DNA of 64,000 bases from Xanthostigma xanthostigma (GCA_963575645.1 OY754464.1:65322948-65386947), one strand, 5' to 3'. Shown: positions 32,900 to 43,978, counted from the first letter of the stretch. Notes: generated by a model from the sequence alone, not told the origin. Numbers and translations are program-made.

Positions 32900-33420
32900 A
32901 TACGGCTAACTGCTCCCCGCGACTTCACACGCGATTGTGATGAAACACGGTAGCGACAAAAAGTGCAGCTTTCGGCTATATAATATATTATATATAGAGG
33001 AACAAATAAAAAATACCTACGCAAACAAAAAAGTACGATCAAACTGCTAGAAAACAATTTTTTAAAGCGCGCGTTGAGACAACCATCCGCAATAGCTCGT
33101 GCGACAGGTTGCAGGCAGCCTTTGTGATATTAAGTCGGTGGAAGGGGAAGCTGTGAGTGGAAGTTTCGGGTTAAAGTCTCGACAGTGACATTGTTGAAAA
33201 GTATTTTTTTTATATAGTATTGTAACTGTAACAACGTGAAATCTAATTATTAGCATCAATTTTTTTTCAATGCTAATGTATTTTGACGAACTGCAGTTTT
33301 TAATAGCCTAAGTTACTCCTTATAACATTAGCTATCTGCAGTGAAAGTCCCGTTAAAAACGGTCCAGTCGTTTAGGAGATTAGCCGGAACAAACAAACAA
33401 ACAGACAAAAACTCTAGAAA
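32900..33420. repeat. Mosaic of old repeat fragments
   Basis: 32905-33005 (GCTCCCCGCGACTTCACACG ... GAAACACGGTAGCGACA) matches 36765-36850 and 39150-39215. 33062-33245 is a very decayed copy of the tRNA-like MITE (GTGGAAGTTTCGGGTT, GACAGTGACATTGTT). 33310-33410 (GTGAAAGTCCCGTT, GGTCCAGTCGTTTAGGAGAT) is a 3' flank shared with 36860 and 39255. Confidence 0.45.
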
Positions 33421-34185
33421 TTGTTTTTTTTTTTTGTTTTTCATAAGCACTTATTAAAAAGCTGTTATTTTGACATTACAAACAGACACTTCAATTTTAT
33501 TTATCTGTATAGATTTGTAGTAGGTACACAGGATATAGAAATCTTAGCTGTTTCAATCTATACTGTCGGCAGTTTCCTAATACCGCTACACGCAAGGCTG
33601 GTTTTCAAAATTAGAAGTGGGGCTATTTTTCTCTTTGATCACGAATAGGGATTATAATCCGGTGTCATTTCCAATCCGACCGGATCCGGTCGGATTAATC
33701 AAGTCAGGATAATTTTCGATTTTCGTTCCAAAATGAACTATTTATGAGAAAATCGAGCGAGCGTATTATAATCAACTTTATTCTACTGAGATCAAATAAT
33801 CAGATATTTGAGCATGCTAACAAGCCTCATTCTTATATTTATGACAAACATCATGATTCATGATGAATCCTGTCTAATGAATCGCATAATTATCACAATA
33901 AATCTAACTCCTTAGTTTAATCAGCTTACTATAAATAATTATTTTTAGTATACATTACTAAAAAATCAATTTTGGTTTTGGAAAAATTATCGTAAAAAGC
34001 AAATAGTGTTAATTGTGTCATCTGCCAATCAACTTCTAATATAGTTACAAATATATCCCGCGGCCGAAAGAGCTCTTTCAGCTTCTACACTTGTGGGCTT
34101 TATTGTCAACAAATAATCATGAACAGCAGGCAAGTATTCTCCTCGAACTCCTTTAGTTTCAAAAGCAGTCATTTACTTTTTTAGT
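33421..34185. other. No recognised feature
   Basis: AT-rich; one short near-palindrome around 33670-33690 (CCGACCGGATCCGGTCGG). Nothing else. Confidence 0.4.
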
Positions 34186-34285
34186 ACTTTTTGCAAGAAG
34201 CAACGTCTTTTACCATATATACTAAAAAAGGAAAAGATTTATCAAAATCTTTCCCTTTTTTAGTATGACGTTGCTTCTTGCAAAA
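34186..34285. repeat. Long hairpin
   Basis: TTTTGCAAGAAGCAACGTC ... ATACTAAAAAAGGAAA are inverted as TTTCCCTTTTTTAGTAT ... GACGTTGCTTCTTGCAAAA around about 34234. Arms about 45 bp with a few differences on the left. Confidence 0.7.
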
Positions 34286-34289
34286 ATTA

Positions 34290-35040
34290 GCGTCATCGGA
34301 TCCGCTAAAGGTTTAGTGATGCCGGATCCATCGAAATATCGGATTTGGTTTTCCGGATTGAAGTCCCTAATTACGAACCAATATAAAAACAGTATCTTGT
34401 CACGTTGGCGACATGTGCAAAAATATGGCGCCACAGTGTGTGCTCTGTTCAAAGACGATAAACGTCCACTTTTGTTCGCGCGCACAAAAAACCATCTGCA
34501 AATCCAGCTTCACAACACGCATTGTGTGAAGCCAACACATGCAAACCATCACACAATTCAGCGCTACAACACGCTTGAAGCATAACGGCGAAATCAAGTA
34601 GCGAATCCAGTGCCAAAACCAGTCTCGTGTTCACTGAGCTTAAGACTTTGAAGCGTGCTTCAATCCTGCTTCTAATTATACGCTTGAGTCAGCTAAGCTT
34701 CCTGTGATCATGATGATCACATGTATGCGTGAATTATGTTTTTCAGTTTGAATTATTATTATTCGACTGATACTTCTTTAAGCTGTGGAATGACAGTCAG
34801 TCGTCAAAACTCAGTTCGATGTTAGTTCAATTCATGCGTTTTCATCAGGAAAATTTGTATTTTCATGTTATTAGTCCATCATAAATGATACATCTAGATT
34901 TTTGATGAACAGTATTTACCTATATCATACAGTGGCAATTCACAGATGTGTGGGCTGCCTTCATAATTTAGAAAATTTCAGTCAATTGGGCGACGGGACT
35001 TCAAAATGTTGACATTTGATACAGTATAATAAAGAAAATA
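34290..35040. other. Unassigned, slightly codable
   Basis: 34290-34590 keeps an open frame of about 100 codons on the plus strand with no recognisable domain. GCTTCA/TGAAGC motifs recur (34500-34670), suggesting a decayed repeat rather than a gene. Confidence 0.35.
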
Positions 35041-35077
35041 AAATTTCTGATATCGCGTGAGGTGACGCGGGTAATGG

Positions 35078-35440
35078 CTAGTATTCAATATGTTATTTTC
35101 AAAAATATTTCCGAAACTATAAAGACAAACAAATGTTTAACAAAAGTTTCTTTAAAAAATAAATAGAATAATATATCACTTCTGCACATGCGCCGATTTT
35201 CCCCAAAAACAATAGGGCTCCTCATATTTGCATACCAAACACCCTCCCACAGTTTGGTTTTAATCCGTTCATCCGTTTGACTTATATCGTGTTCACAGAC
35301 TGACAAACAGACACTCAGGGTTTTTCCAGAAATATGTTTTTTGGATTCAGGGGCGCTCAAAAAAAAAAGATATTGTAAAATTTTGAAAAGTGAATTTTGA
35401 CCTAAACTAGTACTATTCTCCACTTGTGGGTTGGAATAGT
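35078..35440 (-). mobile_element. 'gaggtcccccgaatcc' family, minus copy, next to a Helitron-like end
   Basis: Read on the minus strand it matches 32186 throughout (CCACAAGTGGAGAATAG, GCGCCCCTGAATCC, GGCGCATGTGCAGAAGTG). At its left edge, GACGCGGGTAATGGCTAG before T (about 35066-35081) looks like a Helitron 3' end on the plus strand. Confidence 0.5.
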
Positions 35441-35834
35441 AATAAGGATGATATAGATTATAGAAGACTAGACATGGGCGACTTCAACGAAATAGAGTAG
35501 CAATCCTATTCGACTTGCATTTTTGACCAGCCGAACTGTCCAGTTCTTGATTAATAACAAAATACCAGGAATTATTTACTACAACATCAATACTTTTGTC
35601 TTTTTGTCTCTCGATTACTTCGTTCATTTTCCGGTTTACAATTTTAAATTTAATCAAAGCGTTACGTAAAACGACCGACCCAATATATCGATTAAAGAGT
35701 CGTCTGTTTGGTTGCCTGCAGGCATTGCTCGCTTAGTAGTTGAAACTTCCTCTACTTGCACTAATGAAATCGATTTGCAAGTCGACTTGCACCAAAAGTC
35801 TAAGTCGCCCATTTCAAAACTGTACAGTCTAGAT

Positions 35835-36148
35835 CAGGCCTGGGCAAATGGCGGCCCAAGGGCCGAATCCGGCCCGCAGCGCAATTTCGTCTCGGCCCGC
35901 GAAACATTTTAGAAAAATAATAAAATGCAGAAACAGAATGTGGGGACCTTTTTTTTTTGCTCTCCAAATGCGGAAATAGAATGTGAGGACTTTTTTTTTT
36001 GCTCTTCAAATGCGGAAATAGAATGTGAGAACATTTTTTTTTGTCTGCAAATTTTTGGCCCGCGGTGAAATTTTCAACAGCCATACGGCCCACGGTCAAA
36101 TTTTCATCAGCTATGTAGCCCGGCGATAAAAAGATTTGCCCGCCCCTG
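35835..36148. mobile_element. Short non-autonomous hAT, TSD GTCTAGAT
   Basis: Ends CAGGCCTGGGCAAATGG and, inverted, CAGGGGCGGGCAAATC. Perfect duplication GTCTAGAT (35827-35834, 36149-36156). GGCCCGC/GCGGGCC motifs repeat near the ends. Contains three tandem units of about 48 bp (35927-36052: GCGGAAATAGAATGTGAG, T-run, GCTCTTCAAAT). Confidence 0.93.
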
Positions 36149-36156
36149 GTCTAGAT

Positions 36157-36764
36157 GACAAAATCTCTCGACAGTGCATTGGATGCTTCCGAAATAATTC
36201 CTAGATACGCCTCTACCTCCGTACTTGACGAGTCGCCACTGTGATTTGTAGCAATATTTTCAACATCCCTAATAGTAAATTTTTGCCTGTCTCATCCATA
36301 AATCCCTTCATTATTCTTTAAATGAATATAACTATTTCCATAATTCTTGTCAAGTCTGTTCGCAAGAAGCCTACATCGTTCTAAATAAAGTTTCTCTATC
36401 TCGGAAAGAATAATAATCAAAACAAGATCTTAAGGTCATCTTAGAGGACGTTCATAATAGTAGATTGTAGTTGCGTACTATCATTACGTACGAGATATAT
36501 TAGGTACATGATATTTGTTGCACACCCCCCCTATAAAATGACTACTTTTCATGCCTCTATAGCGGTCTTAAAATGATCCATTTCACACTAGTGCGTAAAG
36601 TAAAACAAATAAATACTGTTTTACCAACTTAATAGTAATTTCCAAAAGTGGTCTGTTAGTTATTTAAAACTATATGAGCAACAGAGGCAGCCTAGTAGGC
36701 GCAGTTTTCGTAAATAATCCAAATATCCGAACACTAAACTATCCGATATATAATATATACTAGC
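36157..36764. other. No recognised feature
   Basis: Nothing assignable; a CACCCCCCC tract lies near 36525. Confidence 0.4.
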
Positions 36765-36960
36765 TGCTCTCCGCGGCTGCGCCCTCGGTTGTGAAGAAAC
36801 ACGATAGCGACAACAGTAGTGGAGCCTTCCGCTATATACATATTATACGTCCAAAACGACTGGACCGTTTTTGACGGGATTTTCCCTGGCAGATAGCTGA
36901 TGTTATAAGGAATAACTTAGGCTACTTTTATTTTAGGTATATATCGAAGAATCTCGCTAG
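36765..36960 (-). mobile_element. Helitron-like terminal fragment
   Basis: CTAGCTGCTCTCCGCGGC after an A is the reverse of a GC-rich hairpin followed by CTAG|T. Continues with GAAACACGATAGCGACA and CCGTTTTTGACGGGATTTTC, shared with 32905-33420 and 39140-39312. Confidence 0.45.
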
Positions 36961-37159
36961 AGATTCTTTTCTGTGCTAAATGCCAACGAATCTCTAGCGT
37001 ATTCTTATACATTGATTTTGCCTTTGTCCCATATAACGCCGTGTATATGAAGCAAGTTTCCAAGTTTTATAGTTCTGTGACCACGTGACTTTCATAGGAC
37101 CGATTTTTCGTATCACCCATATATACTTCTGTACCATAATAACAGCTTATACTGTGTGA

Positions 37160-37239
37160 GTGCCCGTGGACGAGCGGGTTACGACGTAGGCTAGTAATAA
37201 CTTAATAACAGGGTCTTGAGTTCGATTCCCGCCAGCATC
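37160..37239 (+). tRNA. tRNA-Ser/Leu-like module
   Basis: CGTGGACGAGCGGGTTACGAC resembles the A-box half of type II tRNAs and GAGTTCGATTCCC is a B box. The acceptor and T stems pair poorly. About 20 nt after the end are A- and T-runs (GGAAAAAAAAATTTTTC). Confidence 0.4.
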
Positions 37240-37825
37240 ATTGGAAAAAAAAATTTTTCAATTTTTAATTTTTTTATGTTTTTAATTGTTTTTTTTATTT
37301 TTAATTTATTTTCTCAATTTTTTTCTCATATATTTTAATTTCTTTTTTAATTTTTAATTTTTTTTATTTCCTTGTTTTTTGAAAAATTCACTCGTCAAAT
37401 CTTTTATTAAAAAATAACAAAATATATGATTGAAGTTAGATTTAAATAAATTAATTTATTAAAAAACATATTTATCATAAAAAGTGCAACAAAAATTAAA
37501 AAGTGAAAAGATTACGAAGTGAAACTTCTTTTTTTAATGCAAAATAAGTATTTTACAAATGATATGAAAAAAAATTGTATTTTTAATGGTGGGCCTTTTT
37601 CATTGATTTTTTTTTCATACCTTCAAAATGTGCCTTCATGGAATCTTCAAGAATATCCATATTTCAAATGAATATAAATAAAAAAAAAAACTAAAAAAAA
37701 AAAATATATACGCGTCGACTTGAGAACCTCCTCCGTTTTTGTTTTTCGTCGGTTAATAAAAAAGAATCATGTATTACAGAGCATAGACTTGTTATAGCTC
37801 ATTTTTATTTTTAATTGACTTCAGT
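37240..37825. repeat. A/T-homopolymer-rich stretch with 'gagaacctcctcc' tail
   Basis: 37240-37560 is almost pure A/T. At 37705-37755 the tail CGCGTCGACTTGAGAACC, TCCTCCGTTTTTG, TTTTTCGTCGGTTAA matches 58030-58080. Possibly one element running from the tRNA-like module to this tail. Confidence 0.45.
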
Positions 37826-38173
37826 CAGTGCCGTAAATAGCCTTTTTTGCGCCCTGTGCGAGCTTCTATAACTGCGCCCTTGTTTTTTTTTTTGAGATAT
37901 TATAGGTACCCTAGAGCAATGCTATGTATAGGCCTACTTTATTTCATTCAGGGTGATGAAATAAAGTGGTGTTTTGTCTAATTTAATAGACGTTTTTGAT
38001 GATACTGGCATGTAGGTACGTATGTGTTGGGATCGAGCACTAGGGGCGCAGCGGGAACTTATCAGGAGCAAACCGAAAAAATAATAGACCTGCCTGGTCT
38101 GACCATTCTTGCGCCCGCCAGAGTCTACGCCCTGTGCCTGGGCACCGGTGGCACCGCCCTATTTACGGCACTG
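37826..38173. mobile_element. Short non-autonomous hAT, TSD ACTTCAGT
   Basis: Ends CAGTGCCGTAAATAGCC and, inverted, CAGTGCCGTAAATAGGGC. Perfect duplication ACTTCAGT (37818-37825, 38174-38181). GCGCCC/GGGCGC motifs near both ends. 348 bp. Confidence 0.93.
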
Positions 38174-38329
38174 ACTTCAGTCTTCACATGGATTGTTTAC
38201 AAATTGAATGTCATGGTATTCGCATGGAGGTGTGATGAGCCGATTGCACCACTAGGTGTTGCACCGCGGCAGCACTGGACAACGCGGCAAAATATAAATG
38301 CACTTTTGTAGTACTGTTTGTTAAATGAG

Positions 38330-38402
38330 AAGTAAAAATCAAAAGTCGATTATTGCAATTTCTATAACCAACTTTTGATTGTTACTTCTTATTTAACAAA
38401 AT
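38330..38402. repeat. Short hairpin
   Basis: TTGTTAAATGAGAAGTAA, AAATCAAAAGT and their inverted partners ACTTTTGATTG, TTACTTCTTATTTAACAA. Arms about 32 bp around 38365. Confidence 0.75.
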
Positions 38403-38576
38403 ACATGAGAGACGCGCTCGAAACCACAGTTGCATGGAGTAAGGATCGTGTTGTTTTTTACAATACATATTCTAATTTCGGAGATTCATTGCATTTAAAT
38501 ACAACAATATAAAAAATGCACATATGTTTATTTTGGAGGAAAAATAAAAATAATGTCTCACACTTTGGAAAAAGAT

Positions 38577-39136
38577 GTGAAATCTTAAAAAAAAAACTTC
38601 GGAGAAGTAAAAACTTCGTTCTGTGCTAAATTCAAAAACTTGAGGCGACTGAATCTTAAGATTATAACTTAAAAAAAAAGAATTTCGAGGCAGACAAGAA
38701 ATTGAAATCAAGCTCGAAATTCTGTGCGTAAGACGTCGAAAAAAAATGAATTTCGAGGCAGACAAGGAATTGAAATCCAACCTTGAAATTCTGTGCTTAT
38801 AAAAACTACAAGAGCAACAGCAAAAAAAAGTGCACAGACGGCGTTTTTTTAGTGATAACTAAAGGAGTTATGCGAACACCGTCTTTGCATTTTTTTTGCT
38901 GTTGCTCTTGTAGCTTTTATAAGCACAGAATTTCAAGGTTGGATTTCAATTCCTTGTCTGCCTCGAAATTCATTTTTTTTCGACGTCTTACGCACAGAAT
39001 TTCGAGCTTGATTTCAATTTCTTGTCTGCCTCGAAATTCTTTTTTTTTAAGTTATAATCTTAAGATTCAGTCGCCTCAAGTTTTTGAATTTAGCACAGAA
39101 CGAAGTTTTTACTTCTCCGAAGTTTTTTTTTTAAGA
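38577..39136. repeat. 560-bp near-perfect palindrome
   Basis: Arms of about 250 bp (38577-38830 and 38889-39136) differ at only a handful of positions. Each arm holds AAACTTCGGAGAAGTAAAAA, TTCGAGGCAGACAAG twice (two related subunits of about 85 bp) and TACAAGAGCAACAGCAAAAA. The 60-bp loop carries GACGGCG...CACCGTC, a further inverted pair. Because of the symmetry the same roughly 66-residue peptide can be read from both strands, so these frames are not evidence of a gene. Confidence 0.85.
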
Positions 39137-39139
39137 TAA

Positions 39140-39312
39140 TATATAATAGCCGAAAGCTCCACTACTGTTGTGGCTATCGTGTTTCATCACAACCGAGGGC
39201 GGAGCCGCGGGGAGCAGCTCGTATAAAATAGAAGTAGCCAAGTCATCAGCTATACGCCAGTGAAAGTCCCGTCAAAATCGGTCCAGTCATTTCGGAGATT
39301 AGCTGGAACAAA
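39140..39312 (+). mobile_element. Helitron-like terminal fragment, opposite orientation to 36765
   Basis: GCTATCGTGTTTCATCAC, GAGGGCGGAGCCGCGG, GGAGCAGCTCG (expected CTAGT is mutated to CTCGT), then a flank with GTGAAAGTCCCGTCAAAATC. Confidence 0.45.
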
Positions 39313-39316
39313 GATT

Positions 39317-39452
39317 GTAATGTAACTCAGTCCGCCGCGAAAGTGGAAAGATTCGGGGTTCGTATCCCGGCGGTGACATTGTTTGAGAAATTATTTTTTC
39401 TAATATAGCGACGTAACAATGGGTGTTTCTTAACAACGTAGTAAAAAACAGT
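39317..39452 (+). mobile_element. tRNA-like MITE, single arm
   Basis: GTAATGTAACTCAGTCCGCC, GGAAAGATTCGGGGTTCG, TATCCCGGCGGTGAC and AACAATGGGTGTTTCTTAAC match one arm of 20554-21000. No opposite arm. Confidence 0.65.
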
Positions 39453-39494
39453 AGCTACACTTTAAAGTTAGATATTTAAAGTACTATTCCTCCA

Positions 39495-39929
39495 TTAAAC
39501 TAATTCTATAATCAGTGAAAAATGGGACAATACCGAATTACCCTTGATGCGACGTAAAACATTTTTCCGTTGTATATCAATAAATGAGTTCTTGTCTCGC
39601 CTTAAAGCGTCCATATTTTCTGGTAAACAAATCACTAAATCAATAAGAAAAAAGCAAAGATAACAAAAGCAATAAAAACGAATACAAAAACTATGTGCAA
39701 TTTTTGTAATACGTTGTATTTGTGTAACACACACTAGTGACGAAATTGCCATTTTCAAACAAAAGGCACTACTATAATAAAAATATATGCCGCTATCGAC
39801 ATTTCTATTTTCATATAAAAAGTTACCAATGGCGCAACTAACATTTTCAGTTTGCATAAAATCTATTCCAATTTTAAATTGTCGGAATGATACTAACAGT
39901 CTAAAATCCCGATTTGGCTCGATCTTCAT
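39495..39929 (-). CDS. Unrecognised 144-codon frame
   Basis: The longest open frame in the window, from ATG at 39929. It predicts two hydrophobic segments (about residues 47-68 and 83-101, the latter Cys/Phe-rich) and a basic C terminus (RRDKNSF, RKNVLRRIKG). I do not recognise a family, and no splice signals or promoter stand out. One frame of this length is roughly what AT-rich DNA of this size can give by chance. A decayed receptor exon or element-encoded protein is possible but unsupported. Confidence 0.15.
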   Translation of the reverse strand: MKIEPNRDFRLLVSFRQFKIGIDFMQTENVSCAIGNFLYENRNVDSGIYFYYSSAFCLKMAISSLVCVTQIQRITKIAHSFCIRFYCFCYLCFFLIDLVICLPENMDALRRDKNSFIDIQRKNVLRRIKGNSVLSHFSLIIELV

Positions 39930-40073
39930 CCATCGAGTTTTTTAATGAAATTTGAATTTTGATAACATAATGTATTAATAAAGAAAAATTGATTTGGTTG
40001 ATTTTCAATTTCTTGGCACAGCTATTTTTAATAAGAAATTAAAAGTGGTTAATTTTGCTTTATTTAAATCTTT

Positions 40074-40200
40074 GATTAGTACTCTTCAATAAATAAAATT
40101 ATCGACCAATTTTTCAGACAATTATATTGACAAAAATACATAAGTATATAATTCAATAAAACGTTTCAGTCCGGATTTGGATCTTCTTCAGAATTGATCT
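40074..40200 (-). mobile_element. Penelope-like (family 1) single unit
   Basis: On plus: CTCTTCAATAAATAAAATTA, CGACCAATTTTTCAGAC, TTGACAAAAATAC, ACGTTTCAGTCCGG, GATCTTCTTCAG. On the minus strand the hammerhead-like core CTGAAGA, GATCC...GGACT, GAAACG lies at 40161-40192, stem II slightly damaged. Confidence 0.5.
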
Positions 40201-40834
40201 AAAAAATATAAAAATTAATTAGTAATTAGTTGGTTTAAGATTTTTTTAATTTCGATATTAAAAAACTTGAACCGAATTTTGTTGGAAACTAATTACTTAT
40301 TGATACATTAAATAATGGTTCATTATTATGTTCAATTTTACGAGATTTTTTTAAAACTTTTTCTTTTGCTTGTTTCGTAAATATTTTGAGAATACTAAAG
40401 TCAGCTGTTTTTTTTTTTTCTGAAATAATTGAATCGTCAAAGAAAATAAGCTAGCTGATAAGTCATGAAAACGCCATATAAACAAATAATAATTAATAAA
40501 ATTGGATTTTTTTTAGAAATCGATGGTTATCGGACACTCGGTACATCTTGCGTCATCCTCTGCTGCGGGTTTCTCTTGCATACACTTATATGTGCCTATT
40601 TTAGTGTTTATTAGATTTTTTTATCTTTGCCTCGTTACATAAACACATTACACCTCAAGAAATGGCAAATGATTTTTTTACGACTAATAAAGGCTTTCTG
40701 ACTTTAAAAAGGAAAATGCAGTATTTTTTTGTTTTATTTTTTTAATGTTTTTATACGAATAAAAAAAAGAGAAATGCCCTATATCTGAAAGTTCTCGGTG
40801 AGACCGACAATTTGACATCATTTTTACCACGTTT
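40201..40834. other. No recognised feature
   Basis: AT-rich with T-runs, nothing assignable. Confidence 0.4.
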
Positions 40835-41457
40835 ATATTAACTTGCTTTTCGTGTATACCGGGCAGAACTTTGTAATTGATTTTAAACTAAGTTCCTGAT
40901 GAGATAGAGAATTTTTAACATTTAGCTCAGAATTAGATGAGAATACGAGAAAATACTAAAATGAAGAAGGAAATAATAAAAGAAATTTTAACAAATGCAT
41001 ATAATTCATCCTTATTTATTTACCGTTGTACAACGCCTTGCAATCATCGGTTGTAGCACAGTTGGTTAGATCATCATGGTTACAACGCGAAGGTCGCGAG
41101 TTCGACTCCCCCCCCCCCCATGAACCATATAATATTTTTATTTTTTTAAGATGTATTTTTTGTTTTGCGACGTTTTTATTAACTAAAAAAAAGAAAATAA
41201 TAAAGTAAATAAAAAAAAAATTAATAATATATAGGCATCACGTTTTTAAAACGAACTAATAAGTATAAAATAACTTTTTAATTTGTAGGATTTGAAACAA
41301 AAAACGTGGAGCGCAAATATTCGTTTTATCCCATAAATAGAGTTTTTCATTGACAGCTCCTCTCTACTACTTCTCAAGCGCTCCACGTTTTTCGTTTCAA
41401 ATCCTACAAGTTCAAAAATTATTTTATACTTCTTAGTTTGTTTTAAAACGTGGTATA
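40835..41457 (+). mobile_element. Palindrome plus tRNA-like composite (copy 1)
   Basis: From left: GTTTATATTAACTTGCTTTTC, TTGATTTTAAACTAAGTTCC, TTAGATGAGAATACGAGAAAA, TTATTTACCGTTGTACAACG, the tRNA-like module, T-runs, then a palindrome (41233-41457) of AAAACGAACTAATAAGTATA, TTGTAGGATTTGAAAC and AACGTGGAGCGC with its inverse. The whole order recurs inverted at 55492-56133, showing that these parts travel together. Confidence 0.75.
41047..41119 (+). tRNA. tRNA-like module of composite copy 1
   Basis: A box TAGCACAGTTGGTTAGA, B box GAGTTCGACTCC, then a C13 tract. D- and T-arm regions are recognisable; the acceptor stem does not pair. ATATAATATTTTTATTTTTTT follows as possible terminator. Copy 2 is at 55827-55899. 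Confidence 0.45.
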
Positions 41458-42313
41458 TATTAAAAAAAATATATTTATTTTATTTTATTTATGTAGTCGA
41501 CTACCTAATAAAAATAATATTGAAAATTCGAGTTAATGCTACGGTGTTGAAGATACGAAAGTAAACGGTGAGATTGACAGTTTTTTTTATTTATGTGATC
41601 GGTGATATAAGAAAGAAATGACCAGAAACGATCCCCGTGATTCGGCAGAATAAAAATAATAATTGTGGCTCCCTATTTGTCTTCCCAATGATATATACGA
41701 ACACAAACGAATACAATAATGTTATGATATTAGGGAAGAAAAAATGTTTGCCAGAACAATAATAATTTGATGCCGATTTCTGAGAACGAACTGTTTATAC
41801 GTACCTTTATCAAGACAAAAATAAAAATTAGATATATAACAATATTTACATTCCTTTCGCTCATCTGAAGCTCTTCCTTAATCTATTTTGGGGGGGAGGG
41901 GGCAATGCAGTGGCGTGAGCAGTTATAACTACAAAAATATGTTCTGGCTTAAACCCAAATCAATTTTAATTAAATACCAGCTTTTATATTACAGAGGTAT
42001 CTGTTCTGGAATGTTTTCTAGGGTGTTGATTGACTACTTCTCTATTCGTCTATAGCAGTGGCTCTTAACCTTTTAGTGATCCTATAAGGGTTCCTTTTAT
42101 CCTTTTGAGGTACGGAACCCTTAAAACACGGGCATATGTGAGAAACATTACGTAATATGCTAACATTCCTTAACATGTCCTTTTATTGACAGGCTATATT
42201 TTTGTATCCTACTGTGAATTTTTTAAGAGGAGTTATAAAACGGTCGAATAAAAAAAAATTTGGTGACAGATGATGAGATACTGTTTTAATAACTTGAAAT
42301 ATTAAAATAATAG
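41458..42313. other. Mostly unassigned
   Basis: 42057-42080 (CAGTGGCTCTTAACCTTTT) looks like a hAT left terminus; it is followed at 42085-42125 by a fragment of the 'agggttccgtacctc' repeat. No right end was seen. GGGGGGGAGGGGG tract at about 41889. Confidence 0.4.
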
Positions 42314-43040
42314 TTGGGTGACTAAATTACTAAGTGAGCGACTAAATTACTAAGTGAGCGACTAGAATGCCTTCGGTAATTTTGAAGCAGATATCTTCTT
42401 TTGTTTTTACTTTTTATTTTTTTTTTCACTTTGAGACTACAACTTAAAACTCACACTTTCATGAAGATTGAAAACCACCGCTTTTTTTGATAAAGGGGTA
42501 TGCGAATTGTCTCGCAGTGAAACGCGATGGGGCAAAGGTGGAGTTTTTAAAAAAATAGTTCCGGGGTGAACGATAAACGGGTATGCAAACTGTAATTCAG
42601 GGGTGAACGATAAAGGGGTATGCGAATTGTCTCGCAGTGAAACGGGAAGGGGCAAATGTGGAGTTTTTTAAAAAACAATTACGGGGTGAACGATAACGGG
42701 GTATGCGAATTTAATTGTTAGTTGTTTGAATAGAACTGCGTTTTCTAAAAAATGTATATTTAATTGACAGTCAATTAAATATATATTTTTTAGAAAACGC
42801 AGTTCTATTCAAACAATTAACTATTAACAAAATGCCGCTCAGAATAAATAAATCATTTGCCAAATTTTGAAAAAAATGCAGGACGTAACGTTGACACTCA
42901 AACAAATATTAGGTCGCTCAAATACTATGAAGTTTCCCATTTTGTATTTTAAGTAACTAAAATGGATGTTTGTAAGTTGCTGTTTTGTTGATTTCTCGTC
43001 ACGCGCAGTCAGTCGCTCACTTAGTAATACAGTAACCCAA
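42314..43040. mobile_element. MITE with 120-bp tandem repeat
   Basis: Ends TTGGGTGACTAAATTACTAA and, inverted, TTGGGTTACTGTATTACTAA, with AAGTGAGCGAC repeated at the left (two 20-bp units, 42321-42360) and once inverted at the right. Inside, 42489-42719 is a tandem repeat with exact 120-bp period (GATAAAGGGGTATGCGAATT starts at 42489 and 42609), each half carrying GGGGTGAACGATAA. 42712-42830 is a palindrome with arms of about 55 bp. No credible coding. Confidence 0.65.
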
Positions 43041-43978
43041 ATTGATTATTTTTGTCATCCAAAATTGTAATTTACAGTCACTCGTTTAAATACTACCTAC
43101 CCATTTTTAATAACAAAATCTTTTCAACTAGTATTTTTTAAAGGAACTTCTCGTTAACTAAATAACTGTCAATTCATTCCAGAGTAGCACCACTACTCTC
43201 TTTTATGGAACTACAATATTTCTTTCAAAAAAGTAGGTATAGGTACGTGTGAAGTTTTCGAAAATAAAAAATAATTTGCAGCAGAGCAATGCACAAGTCA
43301 AGTAGGTTCACATAAACGATATGCGCGTACGCCCCTTGAGACTAACGAAATTCAATTTGTAATTGGCTTCCGGCGAGGTTAAATAAATTCTGCAGAGTGA
43401 ATTTCCAAAAACACATATTCCACACTTTGAATGGGATGTAGTTAAACGCAGTTTACGTATTATTATTATTATTATTATCGACTCAGCGTGTTTTTAAAAA
43501 TAATTATTCGCAATTTAAAAAAAATGTAGATGTCAGCATCTGCAAGTTGCAACGTCTATGTGGGGTTTAGCCTGTCGTATCACGGGAGGTTATTTGTTTT
43601 CAAGTAAATTAATCTGTTTATCTATGAGCACGATACAGATGTCAAACGGATGAGCGGAGTGAAACCAAATTTTGAGACGATGTTTGGAATGCAAATATGA
43701 AGCCCCTTTTTGTTTTTGGGGGAAATCGGCGATGTTTAAATATATAATAATGGTATACGTTTCATAACGGCTCATTATTCTATTTATTTTTTCAAGAAAA
43801 TTTCGGAAATATTTTGTAAATAATATAACAGTGATTGCTTGCTTATCTGACTAATGTACTGACGGTAAATGGAGCTCAAAACCGATCTAAATAACACGCT
43901 ATAACTTGTGGGTCAGAAGTTGGACGGTTACACCGAGGATATCTGGTGATGACATTTCATGTGGTGCTTAAAAATTGA
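43041..43978. other. Repeat fragment and unassigned DNA
   Basis: 43608-43800 is a fragment of the 32186 family (GTCAAACGGATGAGCGGA, TATGAAGCCCCTTTTTG, GGTATACGTTTCATAACGG). (ATT)n at 43459-43479. The rest is unassigned. Confidence 0.45.

Noticed and set aside
38472-39139. Two frames of about 100-118 codons sharing an identical peptide on opposite strands
   Set aside because: They are mirror readings of one palindrome; shared peptide follows from the DNA symmetry, not from coding.
42057-42484. A hAT element from CAGTGGCTCTTAACC to GATTGAAAACCACCGCT
   Set aside because: No 8-bp duplication, right end not exact, and it would overlap the better supported MITE at 42314-43040.
42437-42655. Frame with repeated RVSLRDNSHTPLS peptide
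   Set aside because: Product of the 120-bp tandem repeat in a MITE, not a repeat protein.
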